Assembly (NCBI GenBank): GCA_943735955.1
Contig: OX030959.1
Coordinates: 9,949,754 to 10,013,753 of the forward strand
Reading direction: 5' to 3'
Length of the DNA stretch: 64,000 bases
DNA from: Piscicola geometra
Lineage: Eukaryota; Annelida; Clitellata; Hirudinida; Piscicolidae
A program made the position numbers and the translations under genes. Of this stretch, positions 12,747-25,429 are shown piece by piece (the first letter of the stretch is position 1; each line of letters starts with the position of its first letter). The notes under the pieces were generated by a model. The model worked only from the letters and a program-made list of their open reading frames with translations, searched no databases and had not been told where the DNA came from.

Positions 12747-15235
12747 GTGAGAAGAGACAAAGAGAAGAGACAAAGAGAAGAGAAAAAGAGAAGAGACAAA
12801 GAGAAGAGACAAAGAGAAGAGACAAAGAGAAGAGACAAAGAGAAGATACAAAGAGAAGAGACAAAGAGAAGAGACAAAGAAAAAAGACAAAGAGAATAGA
12901 CAAAGAGAAGAGACAAAGAGAAGAGACAAAGAGAAGAGAGAAAGAGAAGAGACAAAGAGAAGATACAAAGAGAAGAGACAAAGAGAAGAGACAGAGAAGA
13001 GACAAAGAGAAGAGGCAAAGAGAAGAGACAAAGAGAAGGGACAAAAAGAAGAGACAAAGAGAAGAGACAAAGAAAAGAGACAAAGAGAAGATACAAAGAG
13101 AAGAGGCAAAAAGAAGAGACAAAGAAAAGAGACAAAGAGAAGATACAAAGAGAAGAGACAAAGAGAAGAGACAAAGAGAAGAAGCAAAGAGAAGAGACAA
13201 AGAAAAGAGACAAAGAGAAGATACAAAGAGAAGAGGCAAAAAGAAGAGACAAAGAAAAGAGACAAAGAGAAGATACAAAGAGAAGAGACAAAGAGAAGAG
13301 ACAAAGAGAAGAAGCAAAGAGAAGAAGCAAAGAAAAGAGACAAAGAGAAGAGACAAAGAGAAGAGACAAAGAGAAGAGGCAAAGAGAAGATACAAAGAGA
13401 AGAGACAAAGAGAAGAGGCAGAGAAGAGACAAAGAGAAGAGGCAGAGAGAAGAGACAAAGAGAAAAGACAGTGAGAAGAGACAAAGAGAAGAGACAAAGA
13501 GAAGAGAAAAAAAGAAGAGACAAAGAGAAGAGACAAAGAGAAGAGACAAAGAGAAGAGACAAAGAGAAGAGACAAAGAGAAGATACAAAGAGAAGAGACA
13601 AAGAGAAGAGACAAAGAAAAAAGACAAAGAGAATAGACAAAGAGAAAAGACAGTGAGAAGAGACAAAGAGAAGAGACAAAGAGAAGAGAAAAAGAGAAGA
13701 GACAAAGAGAAGAGACAAAGAGAAGAGACAAAGAGAAGAGACAAAGAGAAGATACAAAGAGAAGAGACAAAGAGAAGAGACAAAGAAAAAAGACAAAGAG
13801 AATAGACAAAGAGAAGAGACAAAGAGAAGAGACAAAGAGAAGAGAGAAAGAGAAGAGACAAAGAGAAGATACAAAGAGAAGAGACAAAGAGAAGAGACAG
13901 AGAAGAGACAAAGAGAAGAGGCAAAGAGAAGAGACAAAGAGAAGGGACAAAAAGAAGAGACAAAGAGAAGAGACAAAGAAAAGAGACAAAGAGAAGATAC
14001 AAAGAGAAGAGGCAAAAAGAAGAGACAAAGAAAAGAGACAAAGAGAAGATACAAAGAGAAGAGACAAAGAGAAGAGACAAAGAGAAGAAGCAAAGAGAAG
14101 AGACAAAGAAAAGAGACAAAGAGAAGAGGCAAAAAGAAGAGACAAAGAAAAGAGACAAAGAGAAGATACAAAGAGAAGAGACAAAGAGAAGAGACAAAGA
14201 GAAGATACAAAGAGAAGAGACAAAGAGAAGAGACAGAGAAGAGACAAAGAGAAGAGGCAGAGAGAAGAGACAAAGAGAAGGGACAAAGAGAAGAGACAAA
14301 GAGAAGAGACAAAGAGAAGAGACAAAGAGAAAAGACAGTGAGAAGAGACAAAGAGAAGAGACAAAGAGAAGAGAAAAAAAGAAGAGACAAAGAGAAGAGA
14401 CAAAGAGAAGAGACAAAGAGAAGAGACAAAGAGAAGAGACAAAGAGAAGAGACAAAGAGAAGAGACAAAGAGAAGAGGCAAAGAGAAGAGACAAAGAGAA
14501 AAGACAGTGAGAAGAGACAAAGAGAAGAGACAAAGAGAAGAGAAAAAGAGAAGAGACAAAGAGAAGAGACAAAGAGAAGAGACAAAGAGAAGAGACAAAG
14601 AGAAGATACAAAGAGAAGAGACAAAGAGAAGAGACAAAGAAAAAAGACAAAGAGAATAGACAAAGAGAAGAGACAAAGAGAAGAGACAAAGAGAAGAGAG
14701 AAAGAGAAGAGACAAAGAGAAGATACAAAGAGAAGAGACAAAGAGAAGAGACAGAGAAGAGACAAAGAGAAGAGGCAAAGAGAAGAGACAAAGAGAAGGG
14801 ACAAAAAGAAGAGACAAAGAGAAGAGACAAAGAAAAGAGACAAAGAGAAGATACAAAGAGAAGAGGCAAAAAGAAGAGACAAAGAAAAGAGACAAAGAGA
14901 AGATACAAAGAGAAGAGACAAAGAGAAGAGACAAAGAGAAGAAGCAAAGAGAAGAGACAAAGAAAAGAGACAAAGAGAAGATACAAAGAGAAGAGGCAAA
15001 AAGAAGAGACAAAGAAAAGAGACAAAGAGAAGATACAAAGAGAAGAGACAAAGAGAAGAGACAAAGAGAAGATACAAAGAGAAGAGACAAAGAGAAGAGA
15101 CAGAGAAGAGACAAAGAGAAGAGGCAGAGAGAAGAGACAAAGAGAAGGGACAAAGAGAAGAGACAAAGAGAAGAGACAAAGAGAAGAGACAAAGAGAAGA
15201 GGCAAAGAGAAGAGACAAAGAGAAAAGACAGTGAG
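12747..15235 (+). repeat. Densely rearranged cluster with six GTG markers
   Basis: Six GTG markers fall within 2.5 kb at spacings of 724, 182, 685, 169 and 724 bp, much closer than elsewhere. A 130-bp (10-unit) tandem repeat occurs at 13081/13211 and again at 14841/14971. The two instances are 1,760 bp apart, the same as the distance between markers 12747 and 14507. The pattern suggests a 1.76-kb duplication overlaid by local deletions that brought markers together. Confidence 0.75.
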
Positions 15236-18200
15236 AAGAGACAAAGAGAAGAGACAAAGAGAAGAGAAAAAAAGAAGAGACAAAGAGAAGAGACAAAGAG
15301 AAGAGACAAAGAGAAGAGACAAAGAGAAGAGACAAAGAGAAGATACAAAGAGAAGAGACAAAGAGAAGAGACAAAGAAAAAAGACAAAGAGAATAGACAA
15401 AGAGAAGAGACAAAGAGAAGAGACAAAGAGAAGAGAGAAAGAGAAGAGACAAAGAGAAGATACAAAGAGAAGAGACAAAGAGAAGAGACAGAGAAGAGAC
15501 AAAGAGAAGAGGCAAAGAGAAGAGACAAAGAGAAGGGACAAAAAGAAGAGACAAAGAGAAGAGACAAAGAAAAGAGACAAAGAAAAGATACAAAGAGAAG
15601 AAACAAAAAGAAGAGACAAAGAAAAGAGACAAAGAGAAGATACAAAGAGAAGAGACAAAGAGAAGAGACAAAGAGAAGAAGCAAAGAGAAGAAGCAAAGA
15701 AAAGAGACAAAGAGAAGAGACAAAGAGAAGAGACAAAGAGAAGAGACAAAGAGAAGATACAAAGAGAAGAGACAAAGAGAAGAGACAGAGAAGAGACAAA
15801 GAGAAGAGGCAGAGAGAAGAGACAAAGAGAAGGGACAAAGAGAAGAGACAAAGAGAAGATACAAAGAGAAGAGACAAAGAGAAGAGACAAAGAGAAGAGA
15901 CAAAGAGAAGAGACAAAGAGAAGAGACAAAGAGAAGAGACAAAGAGAAGATACAAAGAGAAGAGACAAAGAGAAGAGACAAAGAAAAAAGACAAAGAGAA
16001 GAGACAAAGAGAAGAGACAAAGAGGAGAGACAAAGAGAAGAGACAAAGAGAAGAGACAAAGAGAAGAGACAAAGAGAAGATACAAAGAGAAGAGACAAAG
16101 AGAAGAGACAGAGAAGAGACAAAGAGAAGAGGCAAAGAGAAGAGACAAAGAGAAGAGACAAAGAGAAGAGACAAAGAGAAGAGACAAAGAGAAGAGACAA
16201 AGAAAAGAGACAAAGAGAAGAGACAAAGAGAAGAGACAAAGAGAAGAGACAAAGAGAAGAGACAAAGAGAAGAGACAAAGAAAAGAGACAAAGAGAAGAT
16301 ACAAAGAGAAGAGACAAAGAGAAGAGACAAAGAGAAGAAGCAAAGAGAAGAAGCAAAGAAAAGAGACAAAGAGAAGAGACAAAGAGAAGAGACAAAGAGA
16401 AGAGACAAAGAGAAGATACAAAGAGAAGAGACAAAGAGAAGAGACAGAGAAGAGACAAAGAGAAGAGGCAAAGAGAAGAGACAAAGAGAAGAGGCAAAGA
16501 GAAGAGACAAAGAGAAGAGACAAAGAGAAGAGACAAAGAGAAGAGACAAAGAGAAGAGACAAAGAGAAGATACAAAGAGAAGAGACAAAGAGAAGAGACA
16601 AAGAAAAGAGACAAAGAGAAGATACAAAGAAAAGAGACAAAGAGAAGAGACAAAGAGAAGAAGCAAAGAGAAGAGGCAGAGAGAAGAGACAAAGAGAAGG
16701 GACAAAGAGAAGAGACAAAGAGAAGAGACAAAGAGAAGATACAAAGAGAAGAGACAAAGAGAAGAGACAGAGAAGAGACAAAGAGAAGAGGCAGAGAGAA
16801 GAGACAAAGAGAAGGGACAAAGAGAAGAGACAAAGAGAAGAGACAAAGAGAAGAGACAAAGAGAAGAGACAAAGAGAAGAAGCAAAAAGAAGAGACAAAG
16901 AAAAGAGGCAAAGAGAAGAGACAAAGAGAAGAGACAAAGAGAAGAGACATAGAGAAGAGACAAAGAGAAGAGACAAAGAGAAGAGACAAAGAGAAGAGAC
17001 AAAGAGAAGGGACAAAGAGAAGAGACAAATAGAAGAGGCAAAGAGAAGAGACAAATAGAAGAGGCAAAGATAAGATACAAAGAGAAGAAACAAAGAGAAG
17101 AGACAAAGAGAAGAGACAAAGAGAAGAGACAAAGAGAAGAGACAAAGAGAAGGGACAAAGAGAAGAGACAAAGAGAAGAGACAAAGAGAAGAGGCAAAGA
17201 GAAGAGACAAAGAGAAGGGACAAAGAGAAGAGACAAAGAGAAGGGACAAAGAGAAGAGACAAAGAGGAGAGACAAAGAGAAGAGACAAAGAGAAGAAGCC
17301 AAAAGAAGAGACAAAGAAAAGAGGCAAAGAGAAGAGACAAAAAGAAAAGACAAAGAGAAGAGACAAAGGGAAGAGACAAAGAGAAGAGACATAGAGAAGA
17401 GGCAAAGAGAAGAGACAAAGAGAAGAGGCAAAGAGAAGAGACAAAGAGAAGAGACAAAGAGAAGAAGCAAAGAGAAGAGACAAATAGAATAGACAAAGAG
17501 AAGAGACAAAGAGAAGAGACAAAGAGAAGAGACAAAGAGAAGAGACAAAGAGAAGAGACTAAGAGAAAAGGCAAAGAGAAGAGACAAAGAGAAAAGACAG
17601 TGAGAAGAGACAAAGAGAAGAGACAAAGAGAAGAGAAAAAGAGAAGAGACAAAGAGAAGAGACAAAGAGAAGAGACAAAGAGAAGAGACAAAGAGAAGAT
17701 ACAAAGAGAAGAGACAAAGAGAAGAGACAAAGAAAAAAGACAAAGAGAATAGACAAAGAGAAGAGACAAAGAGAAGGGACAAAAAGAAGAGACAAAGAGA
17801 AGAGACAAAGAGAAGAGACAAAGAAAAGAGACAAAGAAAAGAGACAAAAAGAAGATCCAAAGAGAAGAGACAAAGAGAAGAGACAAAGAGAATAGACAAA
17901 GAGAAGAGACAAAGAGAAGAGAGAAAGAGAAGAGACAAAGAGAAGATACAAAGAGAAGAGACAAAGAGAAGAGACAGAGAAGAGACAAAGAGAAGAGGCA
18001 AAGAGAAGAGACAAAGAGAAGGGACAAAAAGAAGAGACAAAGAGAAGAGACAAAGAGAAGAGACAAAGAAAAGAGACAAAGAAAAGAGACAAAGAGAAGA
18101 GACAAAGAGAAGAGACAAAGAGAAGAGACAAAGAGAATAGACAAAGAGAAGAGACAAAGAGAAGAGACAAAGAGAAGAAGCAAAGAGAAGAAGCAAAGAA

Positions 18201-19329
18201 AAGAGACAAAGAGAAGAGACAAAGAGAAGAGACAAAGAGAAGAGACAAAGAGAAGATACAAAGAAAAGAGACAAAGAGAAGAGACAGAGAAGAGACAAAG
18301 AGAAGAGGCAAAGAGAAGAGACAAAGAGAAGAGGCAAAAAGAAGGGACAAAGAGAAGAGACAAAGAGAAGAAGCAAAAAGAAGAGACAGAGAAAAGAGGC
18401 AAAGAGAAGAGACAAAGAGAAGAGACAAAGAGAAGAGGCAAAGAGAAGAGGCAAAGAGAAGAGACAAAGAGAAGAGACAAAGAGAAGAGACAAAGAGAAG
18501 AGACAAAGAAAAAAGACAAAGAGAAGAGACAAAGAGAAGAGAAAAAGAGAAGAGACAAAGAAAAAAGACAAAGAGAAGAGACAAAGAGAAGAGACAAAGA
18601 GAAGAGACAAAGAGAAGAGACAAAGAGAAGAGACAAAGAGAAGAGGCAAAGAGAAGAGACAAAGAGAAGAGGCAAAGAGAAGAGACAAAGAGAAGAGACA
18701 AAGAGAAGAAGCAAAAAGAAGAGACAAAGAAAAGAGGCAAAGAGAAGAGACAAAGAGAAGAGACAAAGAGAAGAGACTAAGAGAAGAGACAAAGAAAAAA
18801 GACAAAGAGAAGAGACAAAGAGAAGAGACAAAGAGAAGAGACAAAGAAAAAAGACAAAGAGAAGAGACAAAGAGAAGAGACAAAGACAAGAGACAAAGAG
18901 AAGAGACAAAGAGAAGAGACAAAGAGAAGATACAAAGAGAAGAGACAAAGAGAAGAGACAGAGAAGAGACAAAGAGAAGAGGCAAAGAGAAGAGACAAAG
19001 AGAAGGGACAAAGAGAAGGGACAAAGAGAAGAGACAAAGAGGAGAGACAAAGAGAAGAGACAAAGAGAAGAAGCCAAAAGAAGAGACAAAGAAAAGAGGC
19101 AAAGAGAAGAGACAAAAAGAATAGACAAAGAGAAGAGACAAAGGGAAGAGACAAAGGGAAGAGACAAAGAGAAGAGACATAGAGAAGAGGCAAAGAGAAG
19201 AGACAAAGAGAAGAGGCAAAGAGAAGAGACAAAGAGAAGAGACAAAGAAAAGAAGCAAAGAGAAGAGACAAAGAGAAGAGACAAAGAGAAGAGGCAAAGA
19301 GAAGAGGCAAAGAGAAGAGACAAAGAGAA

Positions 19330-20423
19330 GAGACAAAGAGAATAGACAAAGAGAAGAGACAAAGAGAAGAGAGAAAGAGAAGAGACAAAGAGAAGATACA
19401 AAGTGAAGAGACAAAGAGAAGAGACAAAGAGAAGAGACAAAGAGAAGAGGCAAAGAGAAGAGACAAAGAGAAGGGACAAAAAGAAGAGACAAAGAGAAGA
19501 GACAAAGAGAAGAGACAAAGAAAAGAGACAAAGAAAAGAGACAAAGAGAAGAGACAAAGAGAAGAGACAAAGAGAAGAGACAAAGAGAAGAGACAAAGAG
19601 AAGAAGCAAAAAGAAGAGACAAAGAAAAGAGGCAAAGAGAAGAGACAAAGAGAAGAGACAAAGAGAAGAGACATAGAGAAGAGACAAAGAGAAGAGACAA
19701 AGAGAAGAGACAAAGAGAAGAGACAAAGAGAAGGGACAAAGAGAAGAGACAAATAGAAGAGGCAAAGATAAGATACAAAGAGAAGAAACAAAGAGAAGAG
19801 ACAAAGAGAAGAGAAAAAGAGAAGAGACAAAGAGAAGAGACAAAGAGAAGAGACAAAGAGAAGAGACAAAGAGAAGATACAAAGAGAAGAGACAAAGAGA
19901 AGAGACAAAGAAAAAAGACAAAGAGAATAGACAAAGAGAAGAGACAAAGAGAAGAGACAAAGAGAAGAGAGAAAGAGAAGAGACAAAGAGAAGATACAAA
20001 GAGAAGAGACAAAGAGAAGAGACACAGAAGAGACAAAGAGAAGAGGCAAAGAGAAGAGACAAAGAGAAGGGACAAAAAGAAGAGACAAAGAGAAGAGACA
20101 AAGAGAAGAGACAAAGAAAAGAGACAAAGAAAAGAGACAAAAAGAAGATCCAAAGAGAAGAGACAAAGAGAAGAGACAAAGAGAATAGACAAAGAGAAGA
20201 GACAAAGAGAAGAGAGAAAGAGAAGAGACAAAGAGAAGATACAAAGTGAAGAGACAAAGAGAAGAGACAAAGAGAAGAGACAAAGAGAAGAGGCAAAGAG
20301 AAGAGACAAAGAGAAGGGACAAAAAGAAGAGACAAAGAGAAGAGACAAAGAGGAGAGACAAAGAAAAGAGACAAAGAAAAGAGACAAAGAGAAGAGACAA
20401 AGAGAAGAGACAAAGAGAAGAGA
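19330..20423 (+). repeat. ~250-bp block repeated at 843-bp offset (CAAAGTGAAG marker)
   Basis: The block from about 19330 to 19580 recurs at 20173 to 20423 with the rare CAAAGTGAAG variant (GTG at 19402 and 20245) and an AATAGAC variant (19341 and 20184). One visible point difference (GAGA to GAGG near 20351) separates them. Both copies reappear 10,655 bp downstream as part of the large duplication. Confidence 0.75.
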
Positions 20424-23400
20424 CAGAGAAGAGACAAAGAGAAGAGGCAAAGAGAAGAGACAAAGAGAAGGGACAAAGAGAAGAGACAAAGAGAAGAGAC
20501 AAAGAGAAGAGACAAAGAGAAGAGACAAAGAGAAGAAGCAAAAAGAAGAGACAAGGAAAAGAGACAAAGAGAAGAAGCAAATAGAAGAGACAAATAGAAT
20601 AGACAAAGAGAAGAGACAAAGAGAAGAAGCAAAGACAAGAGACAAAGAGAAGAGACAAAGAGAAGAGACAAAGAGAAGAGACAAAGAGAAGAGACAAAGA
20701 AAAGAGACAAAGAAAAGATACAAAGAGAAGAGACAAAAAGAAGAGACAAAGAAAAGAGACAAAGAGAAGATACAAAGAGAAGAGACAAAGAGAAGAGACA
20801 AAGAGAAGAAGCAAAGAGAAGAAGCAAAGAAAAGAGACAAAGAGAAGAGACAAAGAGAAGAGACAAAGAGAAGAGACAAAGAGAAGATACAAAGAGAAGA
20901 GACAAAGAGAAGAGACAGAGAAGAGACAAAGAGAAGAGGCAGAGAGAAGAGACAAAGAGAAGGGACAAAGAGAAGAGACAAAGAGAAGAGACAAAGAGAA
21001 GATACAAAGAGAAGAGACAAAGAGAAGAGACAGAGAAGAGACAAAGAGAAGAGGCAGAGAGAAGAGACAAAGAGAAGGGACAAAGAGAAGAGACAAAGAG
21101 AAGAGACAAAGAGAAGAGACAAAGAGAAGAGACAAAGAGAAGAAGCAAAAAGAAGAGACAAAGAAAAGAGGCAAAGAGAAGAGACAAAGAGAAGAGACAA
21201 AGAGAAGAGACATAGAGAAGAGACAAAGAGAAGAGACAAAGAGAAGAGACAAAGAGAAGAGACAAAGAGAAGGGACAAAGAGAAGAGACAAATAGAAGAG
21301 GCAAAGATAAGATACAAAGAGAAGAAACAAAGAGAAGAGACAAAGAGAAGAGACAAAGAGAAGAGACAAAGAGAAGAGACAAAGAAAAGAGACAAAGAGA
21401 AGAGACAAAGAGAAGAGACAAAGAGAAGAGGCAAAGAGAAGAGACAAAGAGAAGAGACAAAGAGAAGAGACAAAGAGAAGGGACAAAGAGAAGAGACAAA
21501 GAGGAGAGACAAAGAGAAGAGACAAAGAGAAGAAGCCAAAAGAAGAGACAAAGAAAAGAGGCAAAGAGAAGAGACAAAAAGAAAAGACAAAGAGAAGAGA
21601 CAAAGGGAAGAGACAAAGAGAAGAGACATAGAGAAGAGGCAAAGAGAAGAGACAAAGAGAAGAGGCAAAGAGAAGAGACAAAGAGAAGAGACAAAGAGAA
21701 GAAGCAAAGAGAAGAGACAAATAGAATAGACAAAGAGAAGAGACAAAGAGAAGAGACAAAGAGAAGAGACAAAGAGAAGAGACAAAGAGAAGAGACAAAG
21801 AGAAGAGACAAAGAGAAGAGGCAAAGAGAAGAGACAAAGAGAAAAGACAGTGAGAAGAGACAAAGAGAAGAGACAAAGAGAAGAGAAAAAGAGAAGAGAC
21901 AAAGAGAAGAGACAAAGAGAAGAGACAAAGAGAAGAGACAAAGAGAAGATACAAAGAGAAGAGACAAAGAGAAGAGACAGAGAAGAGACAAAGAGAAGAG
22001 GCAAAGAGAAGAGACAAAGAGAAGGGACAAAAAGAAGAGACAAAGAGAAGAGACAAAGAAAAGAGACAAAGAGAAGATACAAAGAGAAGAGACAAAAAGA
22101 AGAGACAAAGAAAAGAGACAAAGAGAAGATACAAAGAGAAGAGACAAAGAGAAGAGACAAAGAGAAGAAGCAAAGAGAAGAAGCAAAGAAAAGAGACAAA
22201 GAGAAGAGACAAAGAGAAGAGACAAAGAGAAGAGACAAAGAGAAGATACAAAGAGAAGAGACAAAGAGAAGAGACAAAGAGAAGATACAAAGAGAAGAGA
22301 CAAAGAGAAGAGACAGAGAAGAGACTAAGAGAAGAGGCAGAGAGAAGAGACAAAGAGAAGGGACAAAGAGAAGAGACAAAGAGAAGAGACAAAGAGAAGA
22401 GACAAAGAGAAGAGACAAAGAGAAGAAGCAAAAAGAAGAGACAAAGAAAAGAGGCAAAGAGAAGAGACAAAGAGAAGAGACAAAGAGAAGAGACATAGAG
22501 AAGAGACAAAGAGAAGAGACAAAGAGAAGAGACAAAGACAAGAGACAAAGAGAAGGGACAAAGAGAAGAGACAAATAGAAGAGGCAAAGATAAGATACAA
22601 AGAGAAGAAACAAAGAGAAGAGACAAAGAGAAGAGACAAAGAGAAGAGACAAAGAGAAGAGACAAAGAAAAGAGACAAAGAGAAGAGACAAAGAGAAGAG
22701 ACAAAGAGAAGAGGCAAAGAGAAGAGACAAAGAGAAGGGACAAAGAGAAGAGACAAAGAGAAGGGACAAAGAGAAGAGACAAAGAGGAGAGACAAAGAGA
22801 AGAGACAAAGAGAAGAAGCCAAAAGAAGAGACAAAGAAAAGAGGCAAAGAGAAGAGACAAAAAGAAAAGACAAAGAGAAGAGACAAAGGGAAGAGACAAA
22901 GAGAAGAGACATAGAGAAGAGGCAAAGAGAAGAGACAAAGAGAAGAGGCAAAGAGAAGAGACAAAGAGAAGAGACAAAGAGAAGAAGCAAAGAGAAGAGA
23001 CAAATAGAATAGACAAAGAGAAGAGACAAAGAGAAGAGACAAAGAGAAGAGACAAAGAGAAGAGACAAAGAGAAGAGGCAAAGAGAAGAGACAAAGAGAA
23101 AAGACAGTGAGAAGAGACAAAGAGAAGAGACAAAGAGAAGAGAAAAAGAGAAGAGACAAAGAGAAGAGACAAAGAGAAGAGACAAAGAGAAGAGACAAAG
23201 AGAAGATACAAAGAGAAGAGACAAAGAGAAGAGACAAAGAAAAAAGACAAAGAGAATAGACAAAGAGAAGAGACAAAGAGAAGAGACAAAGAGAAGAGAG
23301 AAAGAGAAGAGACAAAGAGAAGATACAAAGAGAAGAGACAAAGAGAAGAGACAGAGAAGAGACAAAGAGAAGAGGCAAAGAGAAGAGACAAAGAGAAGGG

Positions 23401-25429
23401 ACAAAAAGAAGAGACAAAGAGAAGAGACAAAGAGAAGAGACAAAGAAAAGAGACAAAGAAAAGAGACAAAAAGAAGATCCAAAGAGAAGAGACAAAGAGA
23501 AGAGACAAAGAGAAGATACAAAGAGAAGAGACAAAGAGAAGAGACAGAGAAGAGACAAAGAGAAGAGGCAAAGAGAAGAGACAAAGAGAAGAGACAGAGA
23601 AGAGACAAAGAGAAGAGGCAAAGAGAAGAGACAAAGAGAAGGGACAAAAAGAAGAGACAAAGAGAAGAGACAAAGAGAATAGACAAAGAGAAGAGACAAA
23701 GAGAATAGACAAAGAGAAGAGACAAAGAGAAGAGACAAAGAGAAGAAGCAAAGAGAAGAAGCAAAGAAAAGAGACAAAGAGAAGAGACAAAGAGAAGAGA
23801 CAAAGAGAAGAGACAAAGAGAAGATACAAAGAAAAGAGACAAAGAGAAGAGACAGAGAAGAGACAAAGAGAAGAGGCAAAGAGAAGAGACAAAGAGGAGA
23901 GGCAAAAAGAAGAGACAAAGAGAAGAGACAAAGAGAAGAAGCAAAAAGAAGAGACAAAGAAAAGAGGCAAAGAGAAGAAACAAAGAGAAGAGACAAAGAG
24001 AAGAGGCAAAGAGAAGAGGCAAAGAGAAGAGACAAAGAGAAGAGACAAAGAGAAGAGACAAAGAGAAGAGACAAAGAAAAAAGACAAAGAGAAGAGACAA
24101 AGAGAAGAGAAAAAGAGAAGAGACAAAGAAAAAAGACAAAGAGAAGAGACAAAGAGAAGAGACAAAGAGAAGAGACAAAGAGAAGAGACAAAGAGAAGAG
24201 ACAAAGAGAAGAGGCAAAGAGAAGAGACAAAGAGAAGAGGCAAAGAGAAGAGACAAAGAGAAGAGACAAAGAGAAGAAGCAAAAAGAAGAGACAAAGAAA
24301 AGAGGCAAAGAGAAGAGACAAAGAGAAGAGACAAAGAGAAGAGGCAAAGAGAAGAGGCAAAGAGAAGAGACAAAGAGAAGAGACAAAGAGAAGAGACAAA
24401 GAGAAGAGACAAAGAGAAGAGACAAAGAAAAAAGACAAAGAGAAGAGACAAAGAGAAGAGACAAAGACAAGAGACAAAGAGAAGAGACAAAGAGAAGAGA
24501 CAAAGAGAAGAGACAAAGAGAAGATACAAAGAGAAGAGACAAAGAGAAGAGACAGAGAAGAGACAAAGAGAAGAGGCAAAGATAAGAGACAAAGAGAAGG
24601 GACAAAGAGAAGGGACAAAGAGAAGAGACAAAGAGGAGAGACAAAGAGAAGAGACAAAGAGAAGAAGCCAAAAGAAGAGACAAAGAAAAGAGGCAAAGAG
24701 AAGAGACAAAAAGAATAGACAAAGAGAAGAGACAAAGGGAAGAGACAAAGGGAAGAGACAAAGAGAAGAGACATAGAGAAGAGGCAAAGAGAAGAGACAA
24801 AGAGAAGAGGCAAAGAGAAGAGACAAAGAGAAGAGACAAAGAGAAGAAGCAAAGAGAAGAGACAAATAGAATAGACAAAGAGAAGAGACAAAGAGAAGAG
24901 ACAAAGAGAAGAGACAAAGAGAAGAGACAAAGAGAAGAGGCAAAGAGAAGAGACAAAGAGAAAAGACAGTGAGAAGAGACAAAGAGAAGAGACAAAGAGA
25001 AGAGAAAAAGAGAAGAGACAAAGAGAAGAGACAAAGAGAAGAGACAAAGAGAAGGGACAAAGAGAAGAGACAAAGAGGAGAGACAAAAAGAAGAGACAAA
25101 GAGAAGAAACAAAGAAAAGAGACAAAGAGAAGAGACAAAGAGAAGAGACAAAGAGAAGAGACAAAGAGAAGAGACAAAGAGAAGATACAAAGAGAAGAGA
25201 CAAAGAGAAGAGACAAAGAAAAAAGACAAAGAGAAGAGACAAAGAGAAGAGACAAAGAGGAGAGACAAAGAGAAGAGACAAAGAGAAGAGACAAAGAGAA
25301 GATACAAAGAGAAGAGACAAAGAGAAGAGACAGAGAAGAGACAAAGAGAAGAGGCAAAGAGAAGAGACAAAGAGAAGGGACAAAGAGAAGAGACAAAGAG
25401 AAGAGACAAAGAGAAGAGACAAAGAAAAC

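Noticed and set aside
15231..16952. + strand frames encoding charged RRDKEKRQREETK repeats, such as 2911-3600, 14338-15234, 15231-16952, 27585-29435 and 57303-58757, resembling coiled-coil or trichohyalin-like proteins
   Set aside because: All start at the GTG of the same variant unit and end at random AATAG or CATAG variants. Similarity to charged coiled coils follows from any AG-rich repeat.
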